Positions 10,402 to 21,593 of a DNA stretch of 64,000 bases are shown piece by piece. The position numbers and the translations under genes are program-made. Position 1 is the stretch's first letter; each line of letters begins with the position of its first letter. The DNA is from Cladopsammia gracilis (taxonomy: Eukaryota > Cnidaria > Anthozoa > Scleractinia > Dendrophylliidae): positions 628,501 through 692,500 of the forward strand of contig JAJGOT010000421.1 in assembly GCA_022457155.1 (NCBI GenBank). Reading direction: 5' to 3'. The notes under the pieces were generated by a model that was not told the DNA's origin, searched no databases, and saw only the letters and a program-made list of their open reading frames with translations.

Positions 10402-12515
10402 GGTGGTTCGATACAGTTTTCTGGAGACCATACCAGCATTTTTCAATCGGCTTTTAAGCGATCTTCTCCAAGTCAGATCAACGTGAAATTTTCACCACTA
10501 ACTTGTTTTGAATTGAAGTTTGGCAAAATGTATTTTCTGGTAAAATCGATATTACCATGACAACGATAAACAAGAAACTTAGAAATCAGTCAAAGTGAAA
10601 TTTAGCGCGTTTAAGATCTCGCATTGAAAATCCCACATAGACATCTTAAAATATGGTATATAGCATATATATTTTGAAAGAATAAAAAAATTCTGTATGT
10701 TTGAATTAAAATAAATCGCAAGAACATTTTAAACCGTACTTTTTGTATAGAAGTAATATATCAACCATGAGATTAACACTGGTTTCGTGAAATTACTTCC
10801 AAATAGTGTCATAATGTAGCTTCATGTTATGTTTGCACGCCAGGAAAGTTTTGTGTACTTTCTCCTTTGCGATCTTGAGAACTACCATTTTTCCTAACAT
10901 CGCTCCGTGTGTAATTTTTGGGTAGTTTTCGATTTCGATCGATTTTGCGAAAATCTCAAAAACGGCTCGATGGATTGTTTTAAAAAAATCACCACGTATG
11001 CTTGGTGATGTGAAAAATATTATCGCAAAGTTTCATTGGCATTGATTTATTAGAACACCTTGAAATTTAAAGATGAAGACGACGTTCAAAGTGGCCGATA
11101 GTTGGCGTTACAAATTCGGCATGGTTGTTAACTTATGCTAATGATTTCAAATCAATGCGCACCACATTCCTCCATGATTAATACATTTCATTGTAATCTG
11201 CTTTGCATCTATTACACGCAAATCGTGCCTCGCGCGTGCTTATTAAAAAAATGCGCGCTACATTCCTCAGTGATTAATACATCCATTGTGCGCTCTATAA
11301 TGCAAATTTCTTTGCAACTGTTTTCTTTTACGTTCAAAATGCCTGCTGTGAAAACGTCTTTGAAACGCAAAAGGGCATTAATTGCGCAAAATAATCATAA
11401 AAAGAGACCTCAGGATGTGAATCGGGAAAGAAATCAGGACTAGCAGCAGAAAAAGCACCACCACGAGTGACAAAGGACAAAAAAAAATCCTTTGTAAAAT
11501 AATAAATTTTTTTGAAGAAAGACAACACTAAATGTTGCACCGGGCTATGTTGTTAAAAGTTTCTATCAGTCACAAATGCAATAATTCTAGGTTTTTACAT
11601 GTACTCAGGAACGTTAAATAATAATAGTTATGTAATGATAGGCTTAATTATAGTGCACATGATCCTAACGTTAACAAACACGCGCGAGGCACGATTTGCG
11701 TGTAATAGATGCAAAGCAGATTACAATGAAATGTATTAATCATGGAGGAATGCGGTGCGCATTGATTTGAAATCATTAGCATAAGTTAACAACCATGCCG
11801 AATTTGTAACGCCAACCATCGGCCACTTTGAACGTCGTCTTCATCTTTAAATTTCAAGGTGTTCTAATAAATCAATGCCAATGAAACTTTGAGATAATAT
11901 TTTTCACATCACCAAGCATACGTGGTGATTTTTTTAAAACAATCCATCGAGCCGTTTCTGAGATTTTCGCAAAATCGATCGAAATCGAAAACTACCCAAA
12001 AATTACACACGGAGCGATGTTAGGAAAAATGGTAGTTCTCAAGATCGCAAAGGAGAAAGTACACAAAACTTTCCTGGCGTGCAAACATAACATGAAGCTA
12101 CATTATGACACTATTTGGAAGTAATTTCACGAAACCAGTGTTAATCTCATGGTTCATATATTACTTCTATACAAAAAGTACGGTTTAAAATGTTCTTGCG
12201 ATTTATTTTAATTCAAACATACAGAATTTTATAATACTTTCAAAATATATATGCCATATACCATATTTTAAGATGTCTATGTGTGATTTTCAATGCGAGA
12301 TCTTAAACGCGCTAAATTTCACTTTGACTGATTTCTAAGTTTCTTGTTTATCGTTGTCATGGTAATATTGATTTTACCAGAAAATACATTTTGCCAAACT
12401 TCAATTCAAAACAAGTTAGTGGTGAAAATTTCACGTTGATCTGACTTGGAGAAGATCGCTTAAAAGCCGATTGAAAAATGTTGGTATGGTCTCCAGAAAA
12501 CTGTATCGAACCACC
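10402..12515. mobile_element. 2.1-kb fold-back (near-perfect palindromic) TTAA element inside LINE A
   Basis: TTAA at 10398-10401 and 12516-12519 flank ends GGTGGTTCGATACAG and CTGTATCGAACCACC. The first 837 bp or so (10402-11238) recur almost perfectly inverted at about 11680-12515, around a 440-bp loop. Without it, the LINE A protein reads continuously (GKITVLK then SLAASQVV). The loop has a second, partial inverted motif (GCGC.ACATTCCTC.TGATTAATACAT) and a 34-codon basic open frame at 11339-11443. No transposase is present. The TTAA duplication suggests mobilisation by a piggyBac-type enzyme in trans. Confidence 0.8.
11339..11443 (+). other. 34-codon basic open frame in the palindrome loop
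   Basis: It starts MPAVKTSLKRKRALIAQ and ends at TAG 11441-11443. It is very basic and ATG-initiated. It may be the N-terminal remnant of a lost transposase ORF or chance. It lies in the only part of the element that is not in the inverted arms. Confidence 0.25.
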
Positions 12516-12519
12516 TTAA

Positions 12520-12667
12520 GAGCCTCGCTGCTTCTCAAGTAGTCCACCTCTTGTCATCTCTTCCATCAAACCCTCAAATTATAAACGAAATAAATGTCCT
12601 TTTTTCAGCTTTCTTTGGAACGGAAAAGGAGACAAAATAAAGAGAAATGTTATAATTAGAGACTAAG
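12520..12667 (+). pseudogene. LINE A, part 2
   Basis: This continues LINE A after the fold-back element: SLAASQVVHLLSSLPSNPQI, then NVLFFSFLWNGKGDKIKRN, the thumb region of Tx1-type RTs (compare FKFLWKGTDKVTR in LINE B). It stops at CAAACGGG, the target duplication of LINE B. Confidence 0.75.
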
Positions 12668-12675
12668 CAAACGGG

Positions 12676-12723
<48 letters not shown>
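12676..12723. repeat. (ATT)n microsatellite, tail of LINE B
   Basis: About 15 tandem ATT units follow a T run immediately next to the target-site duplication. The position marks it as the 3' tail of the minus-strand LINE, copied during target-primed reverse transcription. Confidence 0.85.
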
Positions 12724-12724
<1 letters not shown>

Positions 12725-12948
12725 TGACCTTTCATTTACACAGTTACAATTTTACATTCACAAAATAGGTTAAAAATGATAACAATTCAATATATTTAAC
12801 AATCTTACACAGTTACCCTATTTTCAGCTTAAGAAATTAAACAAATTAAACTAATTAAACTAAATGAACCAAGCAAACATTAAAAAAAAAGACAAACAGG
12901 ATAGAAGGCAAATCGGCTTAAGATTTTTAAATTATTAACCATTCCTTT

Positions 12949-13620
12949 TCATTTGAATATCCATTTCTTTTCAAAGAAGTTTTTCTTATTTATTTTTCTT
13001 TCAATTTCATATTTGATAGCTATCTTGTTCTGATAACCTTGTATTTTAGGGTGTATTTGTTTTCTTCTGCAGTCCCACAAAAACAGTTTTCCGATAATAA
13101 TAAAGTAATTGAGTAGTATGTGTGAAGGGCAGTGTGTTGAAAGCATTCCAAATAAAACATTTTCCAAAGTCAGGTGAACTACCTGATTTGACAAGCGGAA
13201 CCAGTACAATTCGAAATCATTCCAGAACTGTCTCGCATAAGTGCATTGATAAAGCAGATGATATAGCGTTTCTCGTTCAGCTTCGCAGAAAGTGCATAAG
13301 TCGTCAGCTCTAAAGCCAATTTTACACAATTTCGTGTTTGTGTAGAGTATATTGTTCAGGATTTTATACTGAAAAGCCTTAACATAGGATTCAAGTGCGA
13401 CAGAGTGAGGTAAAATGAATGATTCCCTCAATAGATCATCTGAGATATTGAAGTCGCTTTTCCATTTATGCACAATATTAGGAGGCTGTGATTTCTTCAT
13501 AACAAGTAAGGAGTAATAATCTTTCGATTTCTTTTTCTTCACATCAAAAATGTTGTTATTTATTTGAAGCGAAGAAGGCGTTAGTGTATAGATATAATCA
13601 GGATCACCTTTCAAAAAAAT
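12949..13620 (-). pseudogene. LINE B C-terminal domain with RT-type zinc finger
   Basis: Continues the RT protein in a different frame, so there is a frameshift near 13605-13625. It contains CTFCEAERETLYHLLYQC followed by WNDFELYW, the Cys/His motif (zf-RVT type) found at the C-terminus of many plant and animal LINE ORF2 proteins and thought to bind the template RNA. The product ends at 12949. The overlapping frame up to 13701 is a shadow of the RT frame. Confidence 0.75.
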
Positions 13621-15183
13621 CAGGTATCGAGTGTCGAAGACCTGCCCATTGTAGAAAGCTAATTTTTCTAACTTTATTTGAAACATAACTAAAGGACTCA
13701 TTAATATTCAAATCGAGCCGGAGATCGTGGATGTGAGTGATTCCGGAGTCAAAATATTTTTTGTAATAGATAGGCTTTTTATCTATTCTAATTTCTTTAT
13801 TATTCCAAATAATATTTGTCCAATTCAAGTCTGTAGCGAAAGTTTCACGAAATTGTGACCACCATAGAAGAAGCTCTCGATAAAACTGGGAAGTGATTGT
13901 ATAATCGTTAACATCATAGTTACAATTTAAGAAGAACAGTCCTCCAAATGTTTTCAATTGGTGTTGTAAGTACCGCTTCCATGTTCCATCATTTGCGTTA
14001 AATATTCGTTTAAGCCATGCTAATCTTAGAGCTTTAGCCATGCTCTCTAAATCAATCATTTTTAATCCACCTTCCCCATAATCATTTATTGTTGACAGAC
14101 GCGTTACTTTATCTGTTCCTTTCCACAAGAATTTAAAAAGCAATTGATTCAATTGTTTTACCATCTCGTTGGGTGTAGGCAGAAGTGAGCATACATAAAC
14201 AAATTTTGGAATTAGAAAGGATCTTATTATTGTCACTTTACCAAAGATTGAAAGACCTCTTGAAGACCAAATGTTGATCAGTTTTTTAATACTATCCAAT
14301 CGTTCGATGAAATTCTTTTCTTTGAGCAGTTTTAAGTCATAGGTAAAATATACTCCAAGAGCTTTTATTGGTTCGGTTGGCCATTTAATTCCAAACGGTT
14401 TTGTTTTGTTTTCTTTGGATGCTCCGATCCACATAGCCTCAGTTTTTGTGCAGTTAATTTTAAGACCAGAAACGTCCTTAAAAACGTCCAACAATTCAAA
14501 TAAAATTTTGGCCGAGTCCATATCCGAGAGCACTGCAGTAGTGTCATCCGCGTATTGCAAGAGCTTTGTTTCCTCCTTCTCGATAGAAATTCCTTTTCTG
14601 TCTTTGTTCTGACGAATGGCAATTGCAAGAGTTTCCACAACTACTATAAAAAGATAAGGCGAGAGTGGATCACCTTCCCGGACTCCTCGTTCAAGCACAA
14701 AATAATTTGAAGCAGTTCCATCATTCATGGTACAGCTCTGTATGTTTTTATAAAAAGATTTAACCCAGTTGAGAAAGTCTGGACCGAAATTAAAGGATTC
14801 AAGACATTTATGAAGAAAATCCCATTCTACACTATCAAAAGCCTTTTCAAAATCAATAAAAATCATCATACCTGGAATATTCTCATTAACAGTATAATCC
14901 ATTACATCATAAATCGATCGGATCGTTTCGCCTATAAATCGATCTTTGACATATCCTGTTTGATTGTGATGAATAATCCCTGGTAACACATTTTTGATTC
15001 TTGAAGCGATTACTTTGGACATTATTTTTGTATCTACATTGACCAGAGAAATAGGACGCCAGTTCTCTAGGAATGTACGGTCTTTTCCTTTCTTCTCAAT
15101 AAGAGTGATAACTGCTTGTTTTTGGGAAGAGGACATCTCACCTTTTTCAAAGCACGCGTTTGCACATCTTATAAAACTATCAC
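13604..15183 (-). pseudogene. LINE B reverse transcriptase
   Basis: About 510 residues of RT in one frame. In order they show VITLIEKKGKDRTFLENWRP, the palm motif FIDFEKAFDSVEWDFL, RGVREGDPLSPYLFIV, the catalytic LLQYADDTTAVLS, GLKINCTKTEAMWIG and FLWKGTDKV. The catalytic Asp pair in YADD is intact. The upstream end is cut by the Harbinger-like insertion at 15187, and the downstream end runs into a frameshift near 13610. It is not functional as it stands. Confidence 0.85.
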
Positions 15184-15186
15184 TAA

Positions 15187-16212
15187 GGCCAAGGGCAAAC
15201 GTCGAATCTAAGTCGCGTCGAATTTATTTAAAATAGGTTGGACAAAGAGTCGACTTAATTCCAGCGTGGTAGCAAACGTCGAACCTGCGTCGATCCTATT
15301 TCACAAGTTGCACTTCATTAAAACACGGGAATAAGCACGTGGCCCCGTGCTATTCACACGATGCGCGGCTAGTTACCGCTGGGACTTGCTAGCGGAATGC
15401 TGAAATACAGTGTTTGTCGGGCCTTTCTTTGGTATTTAATTGCGAAAAATAGAAAGAGAAGATTCCCCACTACATACAGCTCTGAGAACAGTGTATCAGA
15501 GACGACAGCTATTGCTCCAAGTGAATTGCAAATAGGGAATTCGCATCTCAAGCATTTATATTTAGTTCGTGAAACACGAAAAACACATTTCCATCACGCT
15601 GTGCGATATCAGCGTTTCTCGAAAGTCCCGAAACTTTTCGGACCCGAAAAGCTGTGTTACCTGCAGAATGTTTGCGAATAAAGATTCGGTTTTTGTTGAT
15701 TTTGAAAGCTAAGCAATAAACTCTTACGTTTACTACACAACTTTAGCTGATTTGTGGGTTAAAAACTTCAACGCCATTCGTTAGAAACTACATTTAAAAA
15801 ATTGCTTTCGGGCACGAAAAGTCTTCGGGAGCTTCGAGAAACGCACGCCTGGTCGTGAAATTGCCTTTCTACAGCGCATGCTCGTCAAGGGGGGGGGGGG
15901 GGGGATAGCGTTTGGCTAATGGGGGAGTCGGTATTTTTGTGACGTTTGCGCAGTCCATCACATTTGAACCAATTATTTTGTAATTTGCATGATTTATGAA
16001 TTGGGTTCAGCGCGTGTTTAGAACGGCGTTTGCTGAAACGCCGAACCACTGTCGCATTATCCGACTTGGCGAGTCGAACTTATGCTGAAGTCGAACCAAT
16101 TAATTTGAGTCGCACTTAATTGCGGCAAACGTCGCACTATTCATGCACCTATTTCAAAATTCATAGATTCGACGAATTAAGTTCGACTAAGATTCGACGT
16201 TTGCCCCAGGCC
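15187..16212. mobile_element. 1026-bp Harbinger-like non-autonomous element in LINE B
   Basis: The ends are GGCCAAGGGCAAACGTCGAA and, inverted, GGCCTGGGGCAAACGTCGAA. The 3-bp duplication TAA lies at 15184-15186 and 16213-16215. Three-base TWA duplications are typical of PIF/Harbinger elements. Removing the element restores the LINE linker reading (FWPLI, then SDSFIRCANACFEKGEM). The interior has no transposase, a run of about 20 G near 15887-15904 and several subterminal TCGAA-rich repeats. Confidence 0.75.
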
Positions 16213-16215
16213 TAA

Positions 16216-16668
16216 TTAGGGGCCAAAACTTTTTATAGAATTCAATAGGAATGCCATCATTCCCTGGTGTTTTGTTATTGTGAAAAGTGTCAAGAAGGCG
16301 AAAACATTCCTCAGATGTAATTTTGCCCTCACATGCAATTTTCTGTTCCTCGGAAAGTTTTGGTATATTTAATTCACTCAAAAACGTGGATCTTTTTGAG
16401 GCGATCTCTGGATCATTTTTACCAGTTTTATACAAATTATGATAAAAACGCTCTTGTTCCTTTAAAATGCTAATTGGATCCGTGTTAATTGCATCATTAA
16501 TGTAAAGTTTTCGTATGTGCTTCTTTACATGATTCCTTTCTCCAGATTCAAGAAATATTTTGTACTTTTTTCTCCGTGTTCGTGCCATCGAGCTCGTGCA
16601 CGTATTATTATTCCTTCTGTTTTCTTTTCATAGAACGCCTGTAATTGTTCTCGAATTGCATGATAGGT
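16216..16668 (-). pseudogene. LINE B endonuclease-RT linker
   Basis: The minus-strand frame contains YEKKTEGIIIRARARWHEHG (upstream part, another frame), HVKKHIRKLYINDAIN, EEQKIACEGKITSEECFRLL and KTPGNDGIPIEFYKKFWPLI. This is the region that precedes RT motif 1 in Tx1-type LINEs. LINE C at 59935-60413 has a close homologue, which confirms the reading. A frame change lies near 16570-16590. Confidence 0.75.
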
Positions 16669-17937
16669 AAGGGTTAGACAATGAACGCGAGTGTTCTATG
16701 GGATATAGTGCCTCGAGCATAGATAAAAGTCCACGAGGGCGTAGCCCGAGTGGCACTTCTATCTAATGCGAGAGGCGCTATATCCCATAGGACACGAGCG
16801 TTCATTGTCTAACCGTCTTAGAAAATGGTCACATCCGCGAAGAAAACATATGTTATGCAGATTGTATTTATGAGCGTATTTTAATTGTGCCATTCACACT
16901 TCGGAATCACGTTGTTATTTTGTTTTGGATGTCGCCGAAATTCGAATAACAATGCTTTTCTTTCTTTGGAGCTTTGTTTATTCTCTGTTGTTTTGATGGC
17001 TCATTTGCTCCGGCTATGAGCCAGTATACAGAGCTCGGGGAACTTGAGGCCGTCCTTGCCACTCAAGAGTTACTTGCTTTTGAGAGCGTAGACATATCCG
17101 AGTGCTTGGGGGATGATATGAATTCGACAAAAGTGCACGTTTCCAAAAGCCTACGACAGTGAACGAAATTGAGCAAAGGGAAAGAGACAGAATTCCAAAG
17201 CACGGTGAGACCAGTCTTTCGGTTGTTTCGGTGTGTACCGGAGGACAGATGACGTAAAACAAAAGGAACAAAGAACGACAATAATACAAATGCAAAACAA
17301 GACCAAAAATACAATACCTCACAAACAATAGAAGACAATGAGTACTGGTACACGCAGAAAGACCCAGTCTTTCATTTAATTTTTCCTAAAAATTGTTAAG
17401 TCGAATTTCGTTTTGTTATTTTGGTGATTAATCTCTTGCTTAAGTTATGTAAAGCGAAAACTTCAAATAAAATTGTCATTGTTATAGAGTGATTTTACTT
17501 CATCTGTGAAATAGTAGAATAGTACGCACTTTTAGACTATAATTCCTTTGTTTTCTTTTGTTTAATGTTGACTATCACACACTAATTGTTAGATAGTGTT
17601 TCACAGATGAAGTAAAATCACTCAAACTGCAAGTTGTTTTTGTTTAAATTAGCAGCCTGTAATTCATTAGTATGCTCTATATACTCATTAGTATGCTCTA
17701 TTTTCTCATTAGTATGCTCTATATAGAGCATACTAATTAGGCTTTAAGACAAAGGAAAACAAAAGAATTCATTAGTATGTTCTATATAGAGCTTACTAAT
17801 GAGTAGTTATTTTACCCCACAATTTCCCTGGGCTTCAAAGCCCCCGCCTCTTTACATAATTTAAGACAGTTTATGGGAAATAGAGCACACAAATACTGGG
17901 CACTGATTGGCTGAGTGGGTGTGACCATTTTCTAACG
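16669..17937. mobile_element. Insertion of about 1.27 kb in LINE B between endonuclease and linker
   Basis: LINE B coding sequence stops on both sides of this block. It begins with an inverted repeat of about 145 bp (16673-16819, arms GGTTAGACAATGAACG and reverse complement). A second inverted pair, TTAGAAAATGGTCACA-like, lies at about 16821-16837 and 17920-17937, so two elements may be nested. It contains a 62-aa plus-strand open frame at 16974-17162 that I do not recognise. An inverted pair at 17489-17516 and 17598-17630 encloses AT-rich DNA, and several copies of ATTAGTATGCTCTATAT lie at 17670-17810. The superfamily is unknown. Confidence 0.55.
17670..17810. repeat. Short palindromic AT-rich repeats
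   Basis: At least four copies of CATTAGTATGCTCTAT occur here, two of them joined head-to-head as a 30-bp perfect palindrome near 17709-17738 and repeated with one change near 17769-17801. They could form cruciforms. They lie inside the insertion in LINE B. Confidence 0.6.
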
Positions 17938-18962
17938 AGTATTATTGGACTCGCTTGCGTTTTTTTCTAGTGCCTCCTTTGCTTGGTTGAGTTCCTTTTG
18001 AAGAGTTTTTTCTTCCACATCTCTTTCTTTCGCTTTCTTTTTTGAGTGTAAAATAGCTTGATGTTTAATATTATATTTTATCCAATCCCAGGTTGAACGA
18101 TCGTCTGACAGTACCTTTCGTCCTTCTGCAGTCCAAATCGGGATCATTTCTGTGACACTATTTACGTATTCTTCGTCAAATAGCAGAGAACAGTTCATCT
18201 TCCAGTATCCGGAACCTTTTAGTTCGGTTTCTAGTTCTTCAATATCCGGAGTAATCGCATCATGATCTGTTTTGATTGCGGGAATTATACCAGTTGATTT
18301 TACGAGGTCATTTAAATTATTTGAAATTAACCAATAGTCTAAACGGCAAAAGATTTTGGGCGAGTTTTGGCTCCACGTATAACTTTTTGTGTTTGGGTTT
18401 TTAATTCTCCATATGTCTACTAAATCAAGCTCATTTTGTAAACAATCAATGCATTCCACAACCGATTTCCGTTGATTTAGATTGCCTCCTTTTTTGTCAT
18501 AAGCTGGATTGAGAGGGCAGTTAAAATCGCCTCCCATAATTACCTTTCCTCAGTGTCGAGATTTTCCTTTCTCAATATGACAAGTAGATTTTTTACGAAT
18601 TCTATTTGATCTTTGTCTTTGTTTGGAGCATAAACATTTATTAAAACATACCTTGAATCTTTTATATCAGCTTTTAAAATTATATATCGTCCCATGGGGT
18701 CTAGGATTGTATGATGTATTTTACAATCAAGACCATTTTTCATCAAAATTGCCACTCCACGTGAATTAGAGCCACCGTGACAGGCGATAAGCTCTCCGCC
18801 CCATTCATTCTTCCATCGAACAATTGTTTCAAGAGTAGAATGAGTTTCTTGTAGAAAGGTTATGTCTGCATTGCGCTTTCGAGACCAGGTAAAAATTGTT
18901 CTTCTTTTTTTAAAATTGCTTATGCCCTTCACATTAAGCGAAATCAGCTTAAAAGACATCAT
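17938..18962 (-). pseudogene. LINE B apurinic-like endonuclease
   Basis: Starts MSFKLISLNVKGISNFKKR and contains FLQETHS (catalytic Glu), RGVAILMK, YVLINVYAPN, GGDFNCPLNP (catalytic Asp/Asn), CRLDYWLIS and KTDHDAI, the ordered motifs of the exonuclease-endonuclease-phosphatase fold in LINE ORF2. The frame shifts at about 18538-18545, between NLDTEER and MGGDFNCP. The C-terminal part is a Lys/Glu-rich coil cut off by the insertion at 17937. Confidence 0.85.
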
Positions 18963-19207
18963 ACTTACGCGAAGTAACTTTGGGACCACAGAAGCTATCA
19001 ATTAGCAGAACAAAAGCCACTAACAAACAATTTAAATAAATGCAAATTACAAATGTAGGATATAAACAATTTAAAAGCGAAAAGCGATTCGCTGATGTTG
19101 CTCGACCTAAATATATAATACAGATGAACCTGAAGGGAAAAAGTAAAGGAAAAAAACGAAAGGAGAAAAAGACAACGATACAAGTACTAATAAACAAAAC
19201 AAACGGG

Positions 19208-19750
19208 TGGTCTTAAAATAATCCTTCAACAAAGCACTAAAATCCGCATGGATCAAAAGATATTTGGACGAAAACAACAAGGGAAAATGGAAACTATTTT
19301 TGGACGCCGAGCTGGAAGACTTTGGAGGCCCAGTAGTTCTAAACAATCTAAACAAAACAGACACGAAATATCTCTAAATCTCTTGCTCCTTTTTTTAAAG
19401 AGATTATTGAAATTTGGGCTGAATTGAACTACCAGGAACAAATAACGTCAGCAGATTATTTTCTCTCACAAGACTTACGGTACAATTCACTTATCAGAAT
19501 TATGAATAAACCATTCTACTATAAAATTTGGCACCAACAAGGAGTTTCCCACGTTAACCAAATGATTAAGGAAAAACAAAAATGGTTTCTTTCACCATCA
19601 GAATTTGAAAACAAATACCACATAAACGTATGCCCACTAACCTTTTATGGAGTGACTTCTGCTCTCAAAGCGTTATGGAAAAAACAAATTCCTAACATAA
19701 CCAACATAACTAACACAATGCTAAATGAACATTTCTGTATTATGTTGTGA
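19208..19750 (+). pseudogene. LINE A, part 3 (C-terminal region)
   Basis: Resumes LINE A directly after the second CAAACGGG. The early part is frame-broken but recognisable (GGLK, then NNKGKWKLFLDAELEDFGG). The frame 19424-19750 is open: NYQEQITSADYFLSQDLRYN, then KPFYYKIWHQQGV and LKALWKKQIPNI. It matches the region of LINE B about 150-250 residues after the thumb. This confirms that 9973-12667 and 19208-19750 are one element. Confidence 0.7.
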
Positions 19751-20550
19751 TTGCAAATTGGAATCTATAGAACTACTTTTGTTTTAAAGTAGTATAAAGA
19801 CTTTGGTTTCTGAAAACAAGGTAGGGAGAGGGGGGTAGCTTTGGCAATTTTCTTTCAGCTTCGATTTATTTTTGCAACCAAATAATGTGCAGTAATTGTA
19901 TTTCACTAGTTTGTAATATATTTTTCGAATTTTCTTCACTGTGCACAATTATTATAGTTTTCTTTTGCAAAAACCGTGCAGAAATGTTCTTTTTTGGCAA
20001 TAGTCTAATCTAAGGCCCCCCTTAAAAATACAATGCTCAACAGATATTCAACGACTCTACAGATAATGCTTATCTTTAAAATTTCAGGGCTGACATATAT
20101 AGCCCAGTTTAACAAATAGTGAGTGCTGTAAGTACCACTGTTAACAGCTTCATATTGGCGAAACATTAATCCGAGTTGACTGATCTGTGAATGCTAAGCT
20201 AACATGAATTGAAAACTCTTCAAAACGACACTTATCCGGACTACGTTAGTTAACGGGTGTTTAACTTGTTTTATTTTTGTTTTTTTTTTTGGCAGGTCAT
20301 CACCAGGCTGTTGGATCTCCTTTGACAACTTTTTATAAAGCTAGAATCTGGAATTTGTACATAGGATCATCCATAGACATTACAAACGTGAGCACTGATG
20401 ATCTGGGTCCATGGTTTTTTGTCGAAACGTTGCCACTGACTGTTGTTTTGATTGTAGTTATTTATTTATTTATTTAGTTAGTTATTTATTTAATACGTTT
20501 GTCTGTAATCGCATGATTGTGAGTATAATTGAGGAACGCTTCAAGCAATA
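19751..20550. other. No recognisable gene
   Basis: AT-rich DNA with a T run at 20278-20288, a TTTA microsatellite near 20459-20490 and short open frames only (20277-20477). I see no conserved motif. Confidence 0.4.
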
Positions 20551-20809
20551 CAGTAAAAACCCGCGTATAAGAACCTACTTTTTTAGAGTTTGGCAAAGCA
20601 GGTTCTTATATTTTGGGGTATTAAAGTAGCATAATATATGGTATGTTCATCATTATAAACTGTTATTTTATAGAATAAATGCTTATAATCAAGAACAAAT
20701 CAGTTTCAAAAAATAAAACCAGTTTTTAAAAAAATAAACCAGTATTAAAGTAGCAAATTTCTGCCAGGAGGTTCTTAGTTTCTAGGTTCTTATACGCGGG
20801 TTTTTACTG
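20551..20809. mobile_element. 259-bp Tc1/mariner-type MITE
   Basis: The termini CAGTAAAAACCCGCGTATAA and its reverse complement are perfect over at least 25 bp. TA flanks both ends (20549-20550 and 20810-20811). The TA duplication and the CAGT start are typical of pogo/Tc1-mariner MITEs. It has no coding capacity. Confidence 0.8.
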
Positions 20810-20811
20810 TA

Positions 20812-21593
20812 TTTGAAAAGTTAATATCAAGTTCTGTTAAGGCTTTTTGCCCCCTTAGCACAGGTAGGCTAACACCACTCTCTGTCGCAAGTGGTTCCAT
20901 GCCATTGTTTTGGGTCCTTTCCGAATATAACCACTTTTTTAACTCCTGCAGCAACTGCCTCCACTTGTGAGTGTGCTCATTTCACGAGTCACGTTTGAGC
21001 TCGAGTCAAGTTTCCTCTTTTTTTTACAGGACGCCTTTTTTTTATTCTAATTCTTGTTATCTAAATGGTTTCATAGTGGTTAACAGCTAAAAAAAATCAT
21101 TGAGATATTAACGACCATATTTGCTATTCGTACAGGAGTCCAAAATTTTCATATTATATCTTTGTTTAATTGACAGTGAGCGTTGTTAATTTGATTCAGA
21201 TTGATTTCCTCAGTCAGTGTACACCGGCTACACGAACGACTCATTTCAATCGCGACACTTAGAATCACATTTGTCTGCACATGAACTCACGGTAATGTCA
21301 CGCAACCTCTCGTTTAAGACGGTCTATTAAATACAAGATTAAAAATAGGTTGGATGATCGTGAAATGAATTTCTTACTAACTCTATTAAAAAAATTAAAT
21401 GGTATGAATAAGTTAGGGGAATATAATTGTGAAGATATTCCTCGAGTATTCGTCGGAGCGCACAGACTTTCCGCGAGCGGTGTCACTAAGAAATGAGTTC
21501 AGCATTTGCGCGGTCTGCAAAGCTGAATTAGATAAAACAGAATCGCTAAAAACGTTTAAACAAAGATGGGATATATGAATACATGAAAATCAT
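20812..21593. other. No recognisable gene
   Basis: Contains a T-rich tract near 21018-21050 and short open frames. The stretch 21470-21580 (ending AAACGTTTAAACAAAGATGG) could be the 3' end of a decayed LINE, but no motif supports that. Confidence 0.35.

Larger units (their letters stand above)
12676..19199 (-). mobile_element. LINE B (Tx1/L1-type) inserted into LINE A
   Basis: A minus-strand LINE is bounded by the 8-bp duplication CAAACGGG (12668-12675 and 19200-19207). Its 3' end carries an (AAT)n/A tail, seen here as T-rich (ATT)n at 12676-12723. From its 5' end it encodes an AP-type endonuclease (about 17938-18962), a linker (16216-16668), RT (13604-15183) and a Cys-rich C-terminal domain (12949-13620). 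It is split by two insertions (15187-16212 and about 16669-17937) and has at least two frameshifts, so it is dead. Bases 18963-19199 are its non-coding 5' region, and 12724-12948 its 3' non-coding part. Confidence 0.85.
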
